From positions 26,671 through 90,670 of the forward strand of contig CAIMPI010000027.1 of assembly GCA_903843305.1 (NCBI GenBank): a stretch of 64,000 bases of DNA. The letters run 5' to 3'. A model generated the notes under the pieces. The model was not told the DNA's origin, did not search any database, and was given only the letters and a program-made list of their open reading frames with translations. The stretch comes from an uncultured Chlorobiaceae bacterium. Lineage in GTDB: Bacteria > Bacteroidota > Chlorobiia > Chlorobiales > Chlorobiaceae. Every line of letters starts with the position of its first letter. The first letter of the stretch is position 1. Position numbers and translations under genes: made by a program. Below, in pieces: positions 1-8,625 of this stretch.

Positions 1-704
1 ATCGCTCGGTTATCAGAGCAACATCGGATTTGGCCATAGCCTACAAACTTAATACCGCTTTTTATGAAGCTCGTGGTATTGCTGGATTGCAGGATATGGA
101 ACATACGCTTCGAACAATTCCAGAAGTATGTATGACGATTGCTGACGCCAAGCGGGCAGATATCGGCAATACCAGCAAAATGTATGCACAGGCTTTTTTT
201 GATCATTGGTCTTTTGATGCCATTACTGTTGCCCCTTATATGGGGTTTGACTCTCTTGAGCCTTTTTTTGCCTACAAGAATAAACTGGTCTTTGTGCTTT
301 GCCTCACCTCGAATGAAGGATCAGCAGATTTTGAGGAGCAGGAAATGAAGAATGGCGCTCCACTCTATCGTTCTGTGCTTGACAAGGTTGGTTTATGGAG
401 CAGGAACGGAAACGGCGGAGTTGTTGTTGGTGCAACCAAAAGCAATGTACTTGGACAGATTCGTCACGAGGCACCTGATCTTTTTATGCTTATACCCGGA
501 GTTGGCGCTCAGGGAGGATCACTTCAAGATGCAGCAAATCTTGGCGTTGATGAACAACGGCAAAGCGCTGTTATCAATGTCAGCCGGGCACTTATCTATC
601 CTGCACCGGTTGTTGCAGGTACCTTTACGAGTGTTGACGATTATGAGCGGACAGTGGCAGCAGAGGCGTCAAAAATTTGTAATGAGATGGCACGTGTGTT
701 ATAA
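1..704 (+). CDS. pyrF: Orotidine 5'-phosphate decarboxylase, 5' end outside window
   Basis: Catalyses the last step of UMP synthesis, decarboxylation of OMP, in the cytosol. The frame stays open to the left edge, so the start is missing; the ORF-track start at 30 is an internal TTG (leading residues RSVIRATSDL are in frame before it). The DAKRADIGNT segment carries the Lys/Asp catalytic array, and LIPGVGAQGG near the C-terminus is the phosphate-binding part. The spacing and the total visible length of about 233 residues fit the longer type-2 bacterial PyrF (about 270-280 residues), so roughly 40-50 residues are lost off the window. It is followed after about 100 bp by glmS with no obvious functional link. 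The identification is firm; only the start is unknown. Confidence 0.93.
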   Translation, partial: RSVIRATSDLAIAYKLNTAFYEARGIAGLQDMEHTLRTIPEVCMTIADAKRADIGNTSKMYAQAFFDHWSFDAITVAPYMGFDSLEPFFAYKNKLVFVLCLTSNEGSADFEEQEMKNGAPLYRSVLDKVGLWSRNGNGGVVVGATKSNVLGQIRHEAPDLFMLIPGVGAQGGSLQDAANLGVDEQRQSAVINVSRALIYPAPVVAGTFTSVDDYERTVAAEASKICNEMARVL

Positions 705-805
705 TAATGATGATGACTTGTTGGCATTATTCTGGGAGATGACGGGTAATTCTGATGGTTTGACGTATGCTTGATGGCAATCAAATGGAGTTTTAAATAA
801 ATACT

Positions 806-2650
806 ATGTGTGGAATTGTTGGATATATAGGGTGGCAGGATGCGGCACCGGTTCTCCTGAAAGGGTTGAAGCGGCTTGAATACAGAGGGTACGATTCGGC
901 AGGAATTGCCTTGCTGAACGGTACGCTTTCTGTCATGAAGCAGAAAGGAAGTGTCAGTGGTCTTGAAACCGACACTCTTGCGTTCAGGAAGGAAACTCCT
1001 GGTGCGACCATGGGTGTCGGTCATACCCGGTGGGCTACCCATGGTGAGCCCAGTGATCGCAATGCACATCCCCACCTGAATACAGCCGGGGACATCGCAG
1101 TCATTCATAACGGAATTATCGAAAACTATTCAGCTCTTAAACAGGAGCTTATTTCTCAGGACTATGTTTTTGTCAGCGAAACTGATTCTGAGGTTCTGGT
1201 TCACCTTATCGACAGAATCTGGAAAAGTGAACCTTCGCTTGACCTGGAAACGGTCACCCGCAGCGCTCTTCGTCATGTTGAAGGCGCTTATGGCCTCTGC
1301 GTCATCTCTTCACGTGAGCCCGACAAGATCGTCGTTGCACGCAAGGGTAGTCCACTGGTCATCGGTATTGGTATTGGTGAGTTTTTTATTGCTTCGGATG
1401 CAGCCCCCATTATAGAACATACAAACAAGGTGGTTTATCTTTCTGACGGCGAACTCGCAGTGGTAACAAGGGAGGGTTATTCTATCAAGACGATTGAGAA
1501 TGTTGAACAGGAAAAGATTGTGACGGAACTGGATTTTTCACTGGAAAAAATAGAGAAAGGTGGGTTTGAGCACTTTATGCTCAAGGAAATTTTTGAACAG
1601 CCTGCCGTCATGCACGATGTCATGCGAGGGCGCGTGCGCCTTGAGGAGGGACGACTCTGCCTTGGCGGGATTGAAGATTACCTCGATCGTCTGAAGCAGG
1701 CAAAGCGCATCATTATCTGTGCCTGTGGTACGAGCTGGCATGCCGGTCTTATCGGCGAATATCTGATTGAAGAGTTTGCCCGTATTCCTGTCGAGGTTGA
1801 CTATGCCTCAGAGTTCCGGTATCGCAATCCAATTGTTGGTGTCGATGATGTGGTTATTGTCATATCTCAGTCGGGTGAAACTGCCGATACCCTTGCTGCA
1901 CTTCGTACGGCAAAGGAGAAGGGGGCGCTCGTCATGGGAATTTGTAATGTTGTTGGTTCTACTATTGCCCGCGAAACCCTTTGTGGAATGTACACTCATG
2001 CCGGACCTGAAATTGGTGTGGCTTCGACCAAAGCCTTTACTGCTCAGGTAATTATGCTCTATATGCTTGCTCTTGCCCTCAGTAAAGGCAGAACTATATC
2101 CAGCGATGAAATTGTACTCCATCTTAAAGAACTTGTAACTATTCCTGAAAAAGCTGCCCGTATTCTTGAACTCGACAGTCAGATCAAATCAATTGCGGAA
2201 CGCTTCAAAGATGCCAAAAACTTCCTCTATCTCGGTCGAGGGTACAACTTCCCTGTTGCCCTGGAAGGTGCGCTGAAGCTCAAGGAGATCTCCTATATCC
2301 ATGCTGAAGGTTATCCCGCAGCAGAGATGAAGCATGGCCCTATTGCACTGATTGACGAGGATATGCCTGTCATTATTATTGCCACTCGCGATAACACCTA
2401 TTCGAAAATTCTCAGCAACATCGAGGAGGTGCGCAGCCGTAAAGGACGGGTTATTGCCATTGCCAATGATGGTGATCAGGAAATCAGTCGTCTGGCTGAA
2501 CATGTTATTTATATACCGCAGGCTTCAGGGCCGATAACTCCACTTCTGACGGTTATTCCCCTGCAGCTCCTTGCCTATCATATAGCCACACTCCGGGGAT
2601 GCAATGTGGATCGTCCACGAAATCTGGCAAAGTCAGTGACAGTCGAGTAA
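806..2650 (+). CDS. glmS: Glutamine--fructose-6-phosphate aminotransferase (isomerizing)
   Basis: Makes glucosamine-6-phosphate from fructose-6-phosphate and glutamine, the entry step to UDP-GlcNAc for peptidoglycan and LPS. The 614 residues match the usual family length. The protein begins MCGIVGYIG, so Cys2 becomes the N-terminal nucleophile of the glutaminase domain (about residues 1-220, with the HTRWATHG and HNGIIEN motifs). Two SIS sugar-isomerase domains follow (about 290-600), with CGTSWHAG and SQSGETADT as sugar-phosphate-binding motifs, and the C-terminus RNLAKSVTVE is typical. The start is fixed by the Cys2 requirement. No riboswitch or glmS ribozyme is apparent in the 100-bp leader. 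Confidence 0.97.
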   Translation: MCGIVGYIGWQDAAPVLLKGLKRLEYRGYDSAGIALLNGTLSVMKQKGSVSGLETDTLAFRKETPGATMGVGHTRWATHGEPSDRNAHPHLNTAGDIAVIHNGIIENYSALKQELISQDYVFVSETDSEVLVHLIDRIWKSEPSLDLETVTRSALRHVEGAYGLCVISSREPDKIVVARKGSPLVIGIGIGEFFIASDAAPIIEHTNKVVYLSDGELAVVTREGYSIKTIENVEQEKIVTELDFSLEKIEKGGFEHFMLKEIFEQPAVMHDVMRGRVRLEEGRLCLGGIEDYLDRLKQAKRIIICACGTSWHAGLIGEYLIEEFARIPVEVDYASEFRYRNPIVGVDDVVIVISQSGETADTLAALRTAKEKGALVMGICNVVGSTIARETLCGMYTHAGPEIGVASTKAFTAQVIMLYMLALALSKGRTISSDEIVLHLKELVTIPEKAARILELDSQIKSIAERFKDAKNFLYLGRGYNFPVALEGALKLKEISYIHAEGYPAAEMKHGPIALIDEDMPVIIIATRDNTYSKILSNIEEVRSRKGRVIAIANDGDQEISRLAEHVIYIPQASGPITPLLTVIPLQLLAYHIATLRGCNVDRPRNLAKSVTVE

Positions 2651-2682
2651 GAATTACTTTTTCATCTCAACTGAAATAGTTT

Positions 2683-3624
2683 ATGCAAAAGAATATTGTT
2701 ATTACAGGAGCCACCGGTCTCATAGGTGTTGATCTTTCCCTGAAATTAATTGCCAAAGGGGAGAAGGTTGTTCTTTTTGTCCGTTCACCGGAAATCGCCG
2801 CACGTAAAATTCCGGGTGCATCGGAGTATGTACAGTGGGACTCTGCTATGGAAAGCGGCGAATGGACGGCTTTTCTCAGCGGAGCGAAGGCTGTAATTCA
2901 TCTTGCAGGAAAGCCTTTGCTTGAAAGTCGCTGGACTGAAGCGCACAAAAAAGAGTGTTATACATCCAGAATTCTCGGCACCCGGCATTTGGTGTCTGCT
3001 ATTGCTGCAGCATCTGAAAAACCACAGGTTTTTATCTCTTCATCGGCCATTGGCTACTATGGCTCTTTTTACCGTTGCGACGATACTCCCCTGATAGATG
3101 AATCGGGCAATAAAGGAAGCGATTTTCTTGCCAAGATCTGTATTGACTGGGAAAAGGAGGCACTTGGAGCCGAAAAGAACGTCTCACGGCTTGTGCTCTT
3201 GAGAACGGGTATTGTTCTTTCGACAAAAGGCGGGATGCTACAGAAGATGATGGCTCCCTTCCAGTTTTATGCTGGTGGGCCTATTGGTTCAGGCCACCAG
3301 TGTATCTCATGGATTCACCTTGATGATGAGATTGCCGTGATACTTGAGGCACTTAATAATCCGGCCTATCGTGGAGCAATTAATCTCGTCAGCCCGGCAC
3401 CAGTTTCTATGAAGGAATTTGCCGAGGCACTTGGTCAAGTTCTCGGAAGACCATCTCTGTTACCTGTGCCAGAGTTTGTCGTGCGTCTCTTGATGGGTGA
3501 AGGGGGAGAATATGCTGTGAAAGGTCAGAATATCAAACCTGGATTTTTGGCGGCGCAACGTTTTTCATTTCAGTATCCGGCCCTGTCCGGTGCTCTCGCG
3601 GACCTTATTTCGCATAAAAAATAA
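2683..3624 (+). CDS. TIGR01777-family NAD(P)-binding epimerase (YfcH-like)
   Basis: Member of the extended short-chain dehydrogenase/epimerase superfamily. The N-terminal Rossmann motif GATGLIG lies at about residues 9-15; WDSAMESGEW, the HLAGKPLLESRWTEAHK stretch and SSSAIGYYG with the downstream catalytic-type Tyr are all characteristic of the TIGR01777 group (E. coli YfcH). The C-terminal DUF1731-type segment (LPVPEFVVRLLMGEGGEY) completes it at 313 residues, a normal length. The substrate is not established for the family. It follows glmS by 32 bp and may be cotranscribed with it. Confidence 0.9.
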   Translation: MQKNIVITGATGLIGVDLSLKLIAKGEKVVLFVRSPEIAARKIPGASEYVQWDSAMESGEWTAFLSGAKAVIHLAGKPLLESRWTEAHKKECYTSRILGTRHLVSAIAAASEKPQVFISSSAIGYYGSFYRCDDTPLIDESGNKGSDFLAKICIDWEKEALGAEKNVSRLVLLRTGIVLSTKGGMLQKMMAPFQFYAGGPIGSGHQCISWIHLDDEIAVILEALNNPAYRGAINLVSPAPVSMKEFAEALGQVLGRPSLLPVPEFVVRLLMGEGGEYAVKGQNIKPGFLAAQRFSFQYPALSGALADLISHKK

Positions 3625-3658
3625 GCTGGTTTACAAATAAATCAATAAGGAGTACAAT

Positions 3659-4156
3659 ATGGGCACAAGAGGCCGCGAAATTGTTGGAGAACACCTGCCG
3701 CGTGTTCTTGAATTGCTCAGTAAGGCTTTTGCTGACGAATGGCTTGCCTATTATCAGTACTGGATTGGGGCAAAGGTTGTTCAGGGACCTATGAAAGATG
3801 CCGCTATTGCGGAGCTTCTGCAACATGCTGCTGATGAACTTCGTCATGCTGACATGCTGACTACAAGGATTATTCAGCTTGGCGGAAAGCCGCTTTCGAG
3901 CCCTCTCGACTGGTTTACCTTCTCGAACTGCGGTTATGCAGCTCCAGAAGATCCTTTTATAAAGAGAATACTCGAACAGAACATTGCCGGTGAACAGTGT
4001 GCTATCAATGTCTATAACAGCATTATTGAGGAGATTGGCATGAAAGATCCGGTCACCTACAATCTCGCTGTGCAGATTCTCCAGGATGAGGTCGAGCATG
4101 AAGAGGATCTGCAGGCGCTCCTCGAAGATCTTGGTATTTTTCTTGTAAGGTCGTAA
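3659..4156 (+). CDS. Ferritin-like di-iron protein, possibly Dps-like (DPSL/thioferritin)
   Basis: A four-helix-bundle ferritin-like protein of 165 residues with a good ribosome site (AAGGAG) 8 nt before ATG. Likely di-iron ligands are Glu27, Glu60 with His63 (DELRHAD), Glu112 and Glu144/His147 (QDEVEHEED), in the order expected for a bacterioferritin-type ferroxidase centre. Cys91 and Cys114 (GEQCAINVY, two residues after a ligand Glu) are placed like the paired cysteines that distinguish the Dps-like 'thioferritins' of anaerobes and archaea, which use peroxide to oxidise and store iron. That subfamily call is my inference; a plain bacterioferritin-related protein is the alternative. In an obligate anaerobe a peroxide-protection role is plausible. 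Confidence 0.75.
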   Translation: MGTRGREIVGEHLPRVLELLSKAFADEWLAYYQYWIGAKVVQGPMKDAAIAELLQHAADELRHADMLTTRIIQLGGKPLSSPLDWFTFSNCGYAAPEDPFIKRILEQNIAGEQCAINVYNSIIEEIGMKDPVTYNLAVQILQDEVEHEEDLQALLEDLGIFLVRS

Positions 4157-4303
4157 TACACTCTTCTTTCCCGACATAAAGCCAGGCAGAACAGTATCTT
4201 TCTGGCTTTATTGCTTACATCTTGCGCCGCATAAGACATGGTTCCCTGTTTTTTGATTGAAAGTCTTACCTTTTTGTAATAAAAAACGATAAATTTTTTG
4301 TTT

Positions 4304-4321
4304 TAGTTAAAAAACTAACTA
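4304..4321. repeat. Small inverted repeat upstream of amt
   Basis: The A/T-rich 220-bp leader between the ferritin-like gene and amt contains tagtta-aaaaac-taacta, a perfect 6-bp inverted repeat about 58 bp before the amt start. It could be an operator or simply a weak hairpin in AT-rich DNA. I see no sigma-54 promoter (TGGC-N8-TTGC type) in this leader. Confidence 0.3.
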
Positions 4322-4378
4322 CATTTTTGTCAAGTCCATTAATTATTAAGGTAATTTTCAATTTCATCGAATATTATT

Positions 4379-5713
4379 ATGAGAAAAAAACTTTTAACGA
4401 TTCTGCTGTTCCTGCTGGCAGCATCGTTGTTTCAGGGTACCGCTCATGCAGCAGAAGAGGTGGTTACTGATACCGGAACAACCTCATGGATGCTGACCTC
4501 CACAGCACTGGTTTTGCTTATGATTCCTGGTCTGGCCATGTTTTATGGGGGACTCGTCCGGACAAAGAACGTTATTGGTACCATGATGCACAGTTTTGGT
4601 GCAATGGTAATTATTGGAGTGCTCTGGCCGATGGTTGGCTATGCCCTAAGTTTTGGCCCTGGTGTTCTTGGCGGTTTTGTAGGGTGGGACAGCAAATATT
4701 TCATGTTGCAAGGTATCGATGAAACCATTATGCCGACGCATATTCCCGAATATGTGTTTGCAATGTTCCAGGGTAAATTTGCCATTATTACTCCGGCACT
4801 GATTGCAGGAGCTTTTGCGGAACGAGTTAATTTTAAAGGGTATGCCCTGTTTATTGCGCTGTGGAGTATTTTTGTCTACAGCCCGATTTGCCATTGGATG
4901 TGGGCTGCCGACGGTTTTCTTTTCAACCTGGGAGCTGCTGGGGCCATTGACTTTGCTGGTGGTACTGTTGTTCATATTTCTTCAGGTGTTACAGCACTTG
5001 TTGCTGCACTCTACCTTGGCAAAAGGCGTGGTTATCCAAAAAATGTCATGCATCCGAACAACCTTGTGATGACGTTGATTGGTGCCGGACTGCTCTGGGT
5101 AGGATGGTTCGGGTTCAACGCGGGTAGTGCTATTGCCAGCAACCTTTCAACCGCAAGGGCTCTTACGGTTACACAGATAGCTGCCGCATCGGGCGCATTT
5201 ACCTGGATGGCCATTGAAATGTTCCAGCATGGCAAAGCGACCAGTCTCGGTGTAGCTTCAGGTATTCTTGCAGGTCTTGTTGCCATAACTCCGGCGGCAG
5301 GTGTTGTTCAGCCTTCGGGAGCACTTGCTCTCGGTGTTCTCGCTGCAATTTTCTGCTATTGCGCAATTTTGATCAAAAACAAGCTTGGCTACGACGACAG
5401 TCTTGATGCTTTTGGTGTTCACGGTGTTGGAGGTATTGTAGGTGCTCTGGCTCTGGTGTTTTTCATTCGCCCGGCATGGATGGCTGATGCTGCCGCCAAA
5501 ACACTGGACAAAAGCTGGACAGTCTGGCAACAGCTTGGTGTTCAGGCTACAGCAGTAGGCGTTACCATTGGTTATGCTGCAGTGGTTTCTTTTATTCTCT
5601 TGTTCCTGGTTGAAAAAACAATCGGTCTGCGTATCTCTGAAGTTGATGAAATGTCCGGTCTCGATCAGAGTATGCACGGTGAACATGGATACGGCCTTAT
5701 CAACCTTAACTAA
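4379..5713 (+). CDS. amt: Ammonium transporter Amt
   Basis: Inner-membrane ammonium channel/transporter of the Amt/MEP/Rh family. The first ~24 residues (MRKKLLTILLFLL...AHAAEE) form a cleavable signal peptide, as in AmtB. Eleven membrane helices follow. Family motifs are visible: MLTSTALVLLMIPGLAMFYGG (first helix), GFNAGSA, and DDSLDAFGVHGVGG, which includes one of the two pore histidines; the other is in VVHISSG. Length 444 is normal. The PII gene starts 9 bp downstream, the usual amt-glnK pairing, in which the PII protein plugs the channel when nitrogen is sufficient. Confidence 0.96.
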   Translation: MRKKLLTILLFLLAASLFQGTAHAAEEVVTDTGTTSWMLTSTALVLLMIPGLAMFYGGLVRTKNVIGTMMHSFGAMVIIGVLWPMVGYALSFGPGVLGGFVGWDSKYFMLQGIDETIMPTHIPEYVFAMFQGKFAIITPALIAGAFAERVNFKGYALFIALWSIFVYSPICHWMWAADGFLFNLGAAGAIDFAGGTVVHISSGVTALVAALYLGKRRGYPKNVMHPNNLVMTLIGAGLLWVGWFGFNAGSAIASNLSTARALTVTQIAAASGAFTWMAIEMFQHGKATSLGVASGILAGLVAITPAAGVVQPSGALALGVLAAIFCYCAILIKNKLGYDDSLDAFGVHGVGGIVGALALVFFIRPAWMADAAAKTLDKSWTVWQQLGVQATAVGVTIGYAAVVSFILLFLVEKTIGLRISEVDEMSGLDQSMHGEHGYGLINLN

Positions 5714-5722
5714 TTTGTTGCA

Positions 5723-6064
5723 ATGAAACTGATAACCGCAATCATTCAGCCGGACAGACTCGACCATGTTCGTGAGGCTCTGATCCAGGCCGATATAACA
5801 AGAATTACTGTCAGCCGGGTAACAGGTCATGGCAGGCAGGAGGATATAGATATCTACAGAGGACAGAAAATAGCGCCAAACCTGATTCCTAAAATCAGGC
5901 TTGATATTGCAGTTAATAATGAGTTTGTCGATATCACTGTCGATACCATAATTAATTCTGCGAGTCACGGTGTTGGCGAAATCGGTGACGGAAAGATCTT
6001 TATAACTTCTCTTGAAGAGTGTATCCGTATCAGAACCAGGGAACGCGGCGGAAAGGCGATCTGA
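5723..6064 (+). CDS. glnB: PII nitrogen-regulatory protein
   Basis: A 113-residue PII signal-transduction protein, 9 bp after amt and presumably cotranscribed, so functionally a GlnK: it should bind ATP/ADP and 2-oxoglutarate and gate the Amt channel. The B-loop GEIGDGKIF and C-terminal RTRERGGKAI are canonical. The T-loop is unusual: where classical PII reads YRGAEY, with uridylylated Tyr51, this protein reads YRGQKI (Tyr45 corresponds to the conserved Tyr46), so the modifiable tyrosine is absent. It therefore probably acts by effector binding alone. Whether to call it glnB or glnK is a matter of convention. Confidence 0.93.
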   Translation: MKLITAIIQPDRLDHVREALIQADITRITVSRVTGHGRQEDIDIYRGQKIAPNLIPKIRLDIAVNNEFVDITVDTIINSASHGVGEIGDGKIFITSLEECIRIRTRERGGKAI

Positions 6065-6078
6065 TAAACCCCTCATTT

Positions 6079-6120
6079 CAGCGCGTCGGGCAGGGTAATA
6101 CACGCTGCCCGACGCCGCTG
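6079..6120. terminator. Hairpin between convergent glnB and TPR gene
   Basis: An 11-bp GC-rich perfect stem, gcgtcgggcag (6083-6093) with ctgcccgacgc (6105-6115), extended by cagc/gctg outside a one-base bulge. It sits between two convergent genes, so it is a plausible terminator for either, although no clean T-tract follows on the plus strand. Confidence 0.55.
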
Positions 6121-6141
6121 ATCTCCTAACAGGTACAAGTC

Positions 6142-6729
6142 TTATGTCGGACTCTCCCTGGGGTTCGGCTGTGGTATTGGCGGCGGCGGCTGGTTCTGTT
6201 TCCATGCAGGATAATAAGTATTCAGCCATCTTTCCGCATCGACGTCGCCAAGTTGAGCTGCCCGGCAGAAGTCTTCGGTCTGTCCAGCAAAATCACCGAT
6301 TTTGCTTTTGGCGATACCACGGTGAAAAAAAGCTGACGCCATTTTTTTGTCGAGTTCAATAGCCTGTGAAAAATCGAGAATAGCGCCGACAAAGTCTCGG
6401 GTCATGTTTTTCGCGACTCCCCGATTATAATAACCGACAGCCTTGAAATACGGCTCACCGAATGTTATAACCATTGAGTAGTCATTAATAGCTTGTTGAT
6501 ACTTTTTCAACTGCAGCTCTGCTATGGCACGCATCTGGAATGCCATGGTAAAGGAGGGATAGTCATCAATCGCCTTGGTATACAATTTTACAGCTCGTAC
6601 CAAGTCACCCTGCTGGTGCTTTTCAAATCCCTGGTTGAATGAGTTGTTTGCTGATTCAGACGGGGTTATGCCTGCCGTCATCAGCATAAACACTGCGGCA
6701 ACCGTGATAAAACACAAAATCCTTTTCAT
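6142..6729 (-). CDS. Secreted tetratricopeptide-repeat protein
   Basis: The ORF track begins at 6834, but the ATG at 6729 starts MKRILCFITVAAVFMLMTAG, a clear signal peptide, and is the better start (195 residues). Three TPR units follow: NNSFNQGFEKHQQGDLVRAVKLYTKAIDDYP, MAFQMRAIAELQLKKYQQAINDYS and YYNRGVAKNMTRDFVGAILDFSQAIELD, then a partial fourth with GDVDAERWL. The tail is proline-rich (PPPPIPQPNP). TPRs mediate protein contacts; the partner is unknown. The protein is probably periplasmic. It is transcribed divergently from scpA. Confidence 0.8.
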   Translation of the reverse strand: MKRILCFITVAAVFMLMTAGITPSESANNSFNQGFEKHQQGDLVRAVKLYTKAIDDYPSFTMAFQMRAIAELQLKKYQQAINDYSMVITFGEPYFKAVGYYNRGVAKNMTRDFVGAILDFSQAIELDKKMASAFFHRGIAKSKIGDFAGQTEDFCRAAQLGDVDAERWLNTYYPAWKQNQPPPPIPQPNPRESPT

Positions 6730-6925
6730 TGATGCGCCACGTTTCTCTGGTAATCTGACTGATAAAGCAGGAACATATCCGTTTATAAATACTGAAGTTT
6801 TCGGAAATTTGAAGTCCTTTTTTTTGTACCGCAAAATGAGGTCGTTCGTCAGTGTTTATTTGTACATGTTATCATGCTTTTTCTATCTTGCTTTCGGTCA
6901 CTATTATCAACGTATCTCTTCGTTA

Positions 6926-7672
6926 ATGTTCAGGATCAGCCTTGAGGAATTTGAAGGGCCGCTTGATTTGCTGCTTTTTTTTATCAGGCGTGATGAACTG
7001 GATATCTATAATATTCCGATTTCAAAAATTACTGCTGATTTTATTGGCTATATCAAGGATGTCAGCAATCTCAACCTTGAAATTGCTGCTGATTTTATTT
7101 ATATGGCATCCATGCTGATGAGTATCAAGGCGAAAATGCTTCTTCCACGTCCCGTTGAGAATGATGTCGAGACCGACGAGTTTGATCCTCGAAACGAACT
7201 TGTACAGCGGTTGCTTGAATATAAACAGATCAAGGAGGGCGCAAGTGCACTGAATCAGCTTGCCGAAGTGCGGGGAAACCTTTTTGCACGGGGCTCTTTT
7301 GATGAGTTGGAGGAAAAGGTTACCAAAGAACTGGATGAGTTGATTCATCGACCAACACTCTACCATCTCATGCTGGCCTATAAATCGGTACTGGAGAACT
7401 TGCCCCGTCCTATGACCCGCAATGTCATGGATGCACCGGTAACAATGGAGGAACAAACAATAATGATTCTTTCGAGACTTCAGGATCGGAAGCAGATCTC
7501 TTTTCTTTCAGTGCTTGAAGGCGTCACCGAACGACTTATTCTTGTGGTTACCTTCCTGGCAGTGCTCGAACTTTGTAAAAACAGAAGAATTATTGTATTG
7601 GTGAAGGATGGTCATGATGACTTCTGGATTGAACTGAGAGCCGGATTGTCCTCTCCGATGATAACCATATAA
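6926..7672 (+). CDS. scpA: Segregation and condensation protein A
   Basis: Kleisin subunit of the bacterial condensin (Smc-ScpA-ScpB), which organises and segregates the chromosome. The true start is the ATG at 6926 (MFRISLEEFEGPLDLLLFFI); the ORF-track start at 6575 runs antisense through the TPR gene. The N-terminal Smc-binding segment EGPLDLLLFFIRRDELDIYNIPI is diagnostic; ADFIYMASMLMSIKAKMLLP is a further hallmark, and the C-terminal winged-helix part is present (FLAVLELCKNRRIIV). Length is 248 residues, normal for ScpA. No scpB is adjacent. Confidence 0.93.
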   Translation: MFRISLEEFEGPLDLLLFFIRRDELDIYNIPISKITADFIGYIKDVSNLNLEIAADFIYMASMLMSIKAKMLLPRPVENDVETDEFDPRNELVQRLLEYKQIKEGASALNQLAEVRGNLFARGSFDELEEKVTKELDELIHRPTLYHLMLAYKSVLENLPRPMTRNVMDAPVTMEEQTIMILSRLQDRKQISFLSVLEGVTERLILVVTFLAVLELCKNRRIIVLVKDGHDDFWIELRAGLSSPMITI

Positions 7673-7773
7673 ACATACTGATCGCTCTGAAATGCCCCTC
7701 TTTGCCCTTAAAAGGTTGCTCCATACATATAATCACCGGTCAGGGTGATGTGCTCCCATCCTGAAGCTCCCCC

Positions 7774-8193
7774 TTATTCGCCGATAATCTTGATGAGCAC
7801 CCGTTTTTTTCTATTGCCGTCAAACTCCCCGTAGAAAATCTGCTCCCAGGTACCAAAATGCAGTCGCCCTTTTGTGACGGCAACAACGACCTCCCGACCC
7901 ATGATCTGGCGCTTGTGATGTGCATCGCCGTTATCCTCTCCGGTTCTGTTGTGCTGGTAGCGGCTTAGCGGTTCATGCGGAGCCAGCTCCTCAAGCCACC
8001 GCTTGTAGTCTTGATGCAGCCCCGGTTCGTCATCATTGATAAAGACTGAAGCTGTTATGTGCATCGCATTCACCAGGCAGAGACCTTCCTGAATGCCGCT
8101 CTCCTGAAGAGCCCGCTCAACGTCGCCAGTGATATTTACAAAACCCATTCTTGCAGGTATCTGCAGCCAGAGTTCCTTGTGGTATGATTTCAT
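7774..8193 (-). CDS. yjbQ: YjbQ family protein (UPF0047)
   Basis: A 139-residue member of the UPF0047/YjbQ family, some members of which have weak thiamine-phosphate-synthase activity; the main physiological role is not settled. Hallmarks: [36 protein letters not shown] (metal-binding His and acidic residues) and [16 protein letters not shown], ending in KIIGE. It is convergent with scpA. A small inverted repeat (atcacc-ggtcag-ggtgat, about 7731-7748) lies between the two stops. Confidence 0.88.
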   Translation of the reverse strand: MKSYHKELWLQIPARMGFVNITGDVERALQESGIQEGLCLVNAMHITASVFINDDEPGLHQDYKRWLEELAPHEPLSRYQHNRTGEDNGDAHHKRQIMGREVVVAVTKGRLHFGTWEQIFYGEFDGNRKKRVLIKIIGE

Positions 8194-8625
8194 TCTTCAG
8201 AAGGTTAACGTTCATAGTCTTGACCGTATTCATTTTTATACCGGAAATTACCATTTTGAGCGGAAGATGCAGGTATAGGGCAGGAAATAATTACGATGTT
8301 CCAAATGTCATCTCAGAATTGGGATTTTAAAACCCGTCAAGAGATTTCATAAGCCCTTAACTTATATTAATATCAATACATCAGGAATGAACTGGTTTCT
8401 GCAGAAACATCAGTCCCTCTTATAAGATTTTAAGGAGCTGCCACCTTGGGTCAGGATTGAGCGGAATTGCGTTAAGCTATAAAACATTATCTTCATCATC
8501 TGGTGAGCATTTCAAAAGACGGTCTGATCTTTGGTTATATCACATTCTGAGGACGCTTTAAACCTCATTTTAAGACCAGTAGGTACGAACCACAATTTGC
8601 AACACAACGGACGACAGTACAATTC
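8194..8625. other. Intergenic region before the restriction-modification operon
   Basis: About 430 bp with no supported gene: only ORFs under 20 codons were seen. It separates the divergent yjbQ and hsdM genes and probably contains the hsd promoter, but no convincing -35/-10 pair stood out. Close to hsdM the word aaccacaa occurs twice (around 8588 and 8628). No tRNA end or att-like duplication was recognised that would mark an island boundary. Confidence 0.5.

Noticed and set aside
5258-6229. 323-codon minus-strand ORF across amt and glnB
   Set aside because: Antisense shadow of two firmly identified genes; no homology pattern.
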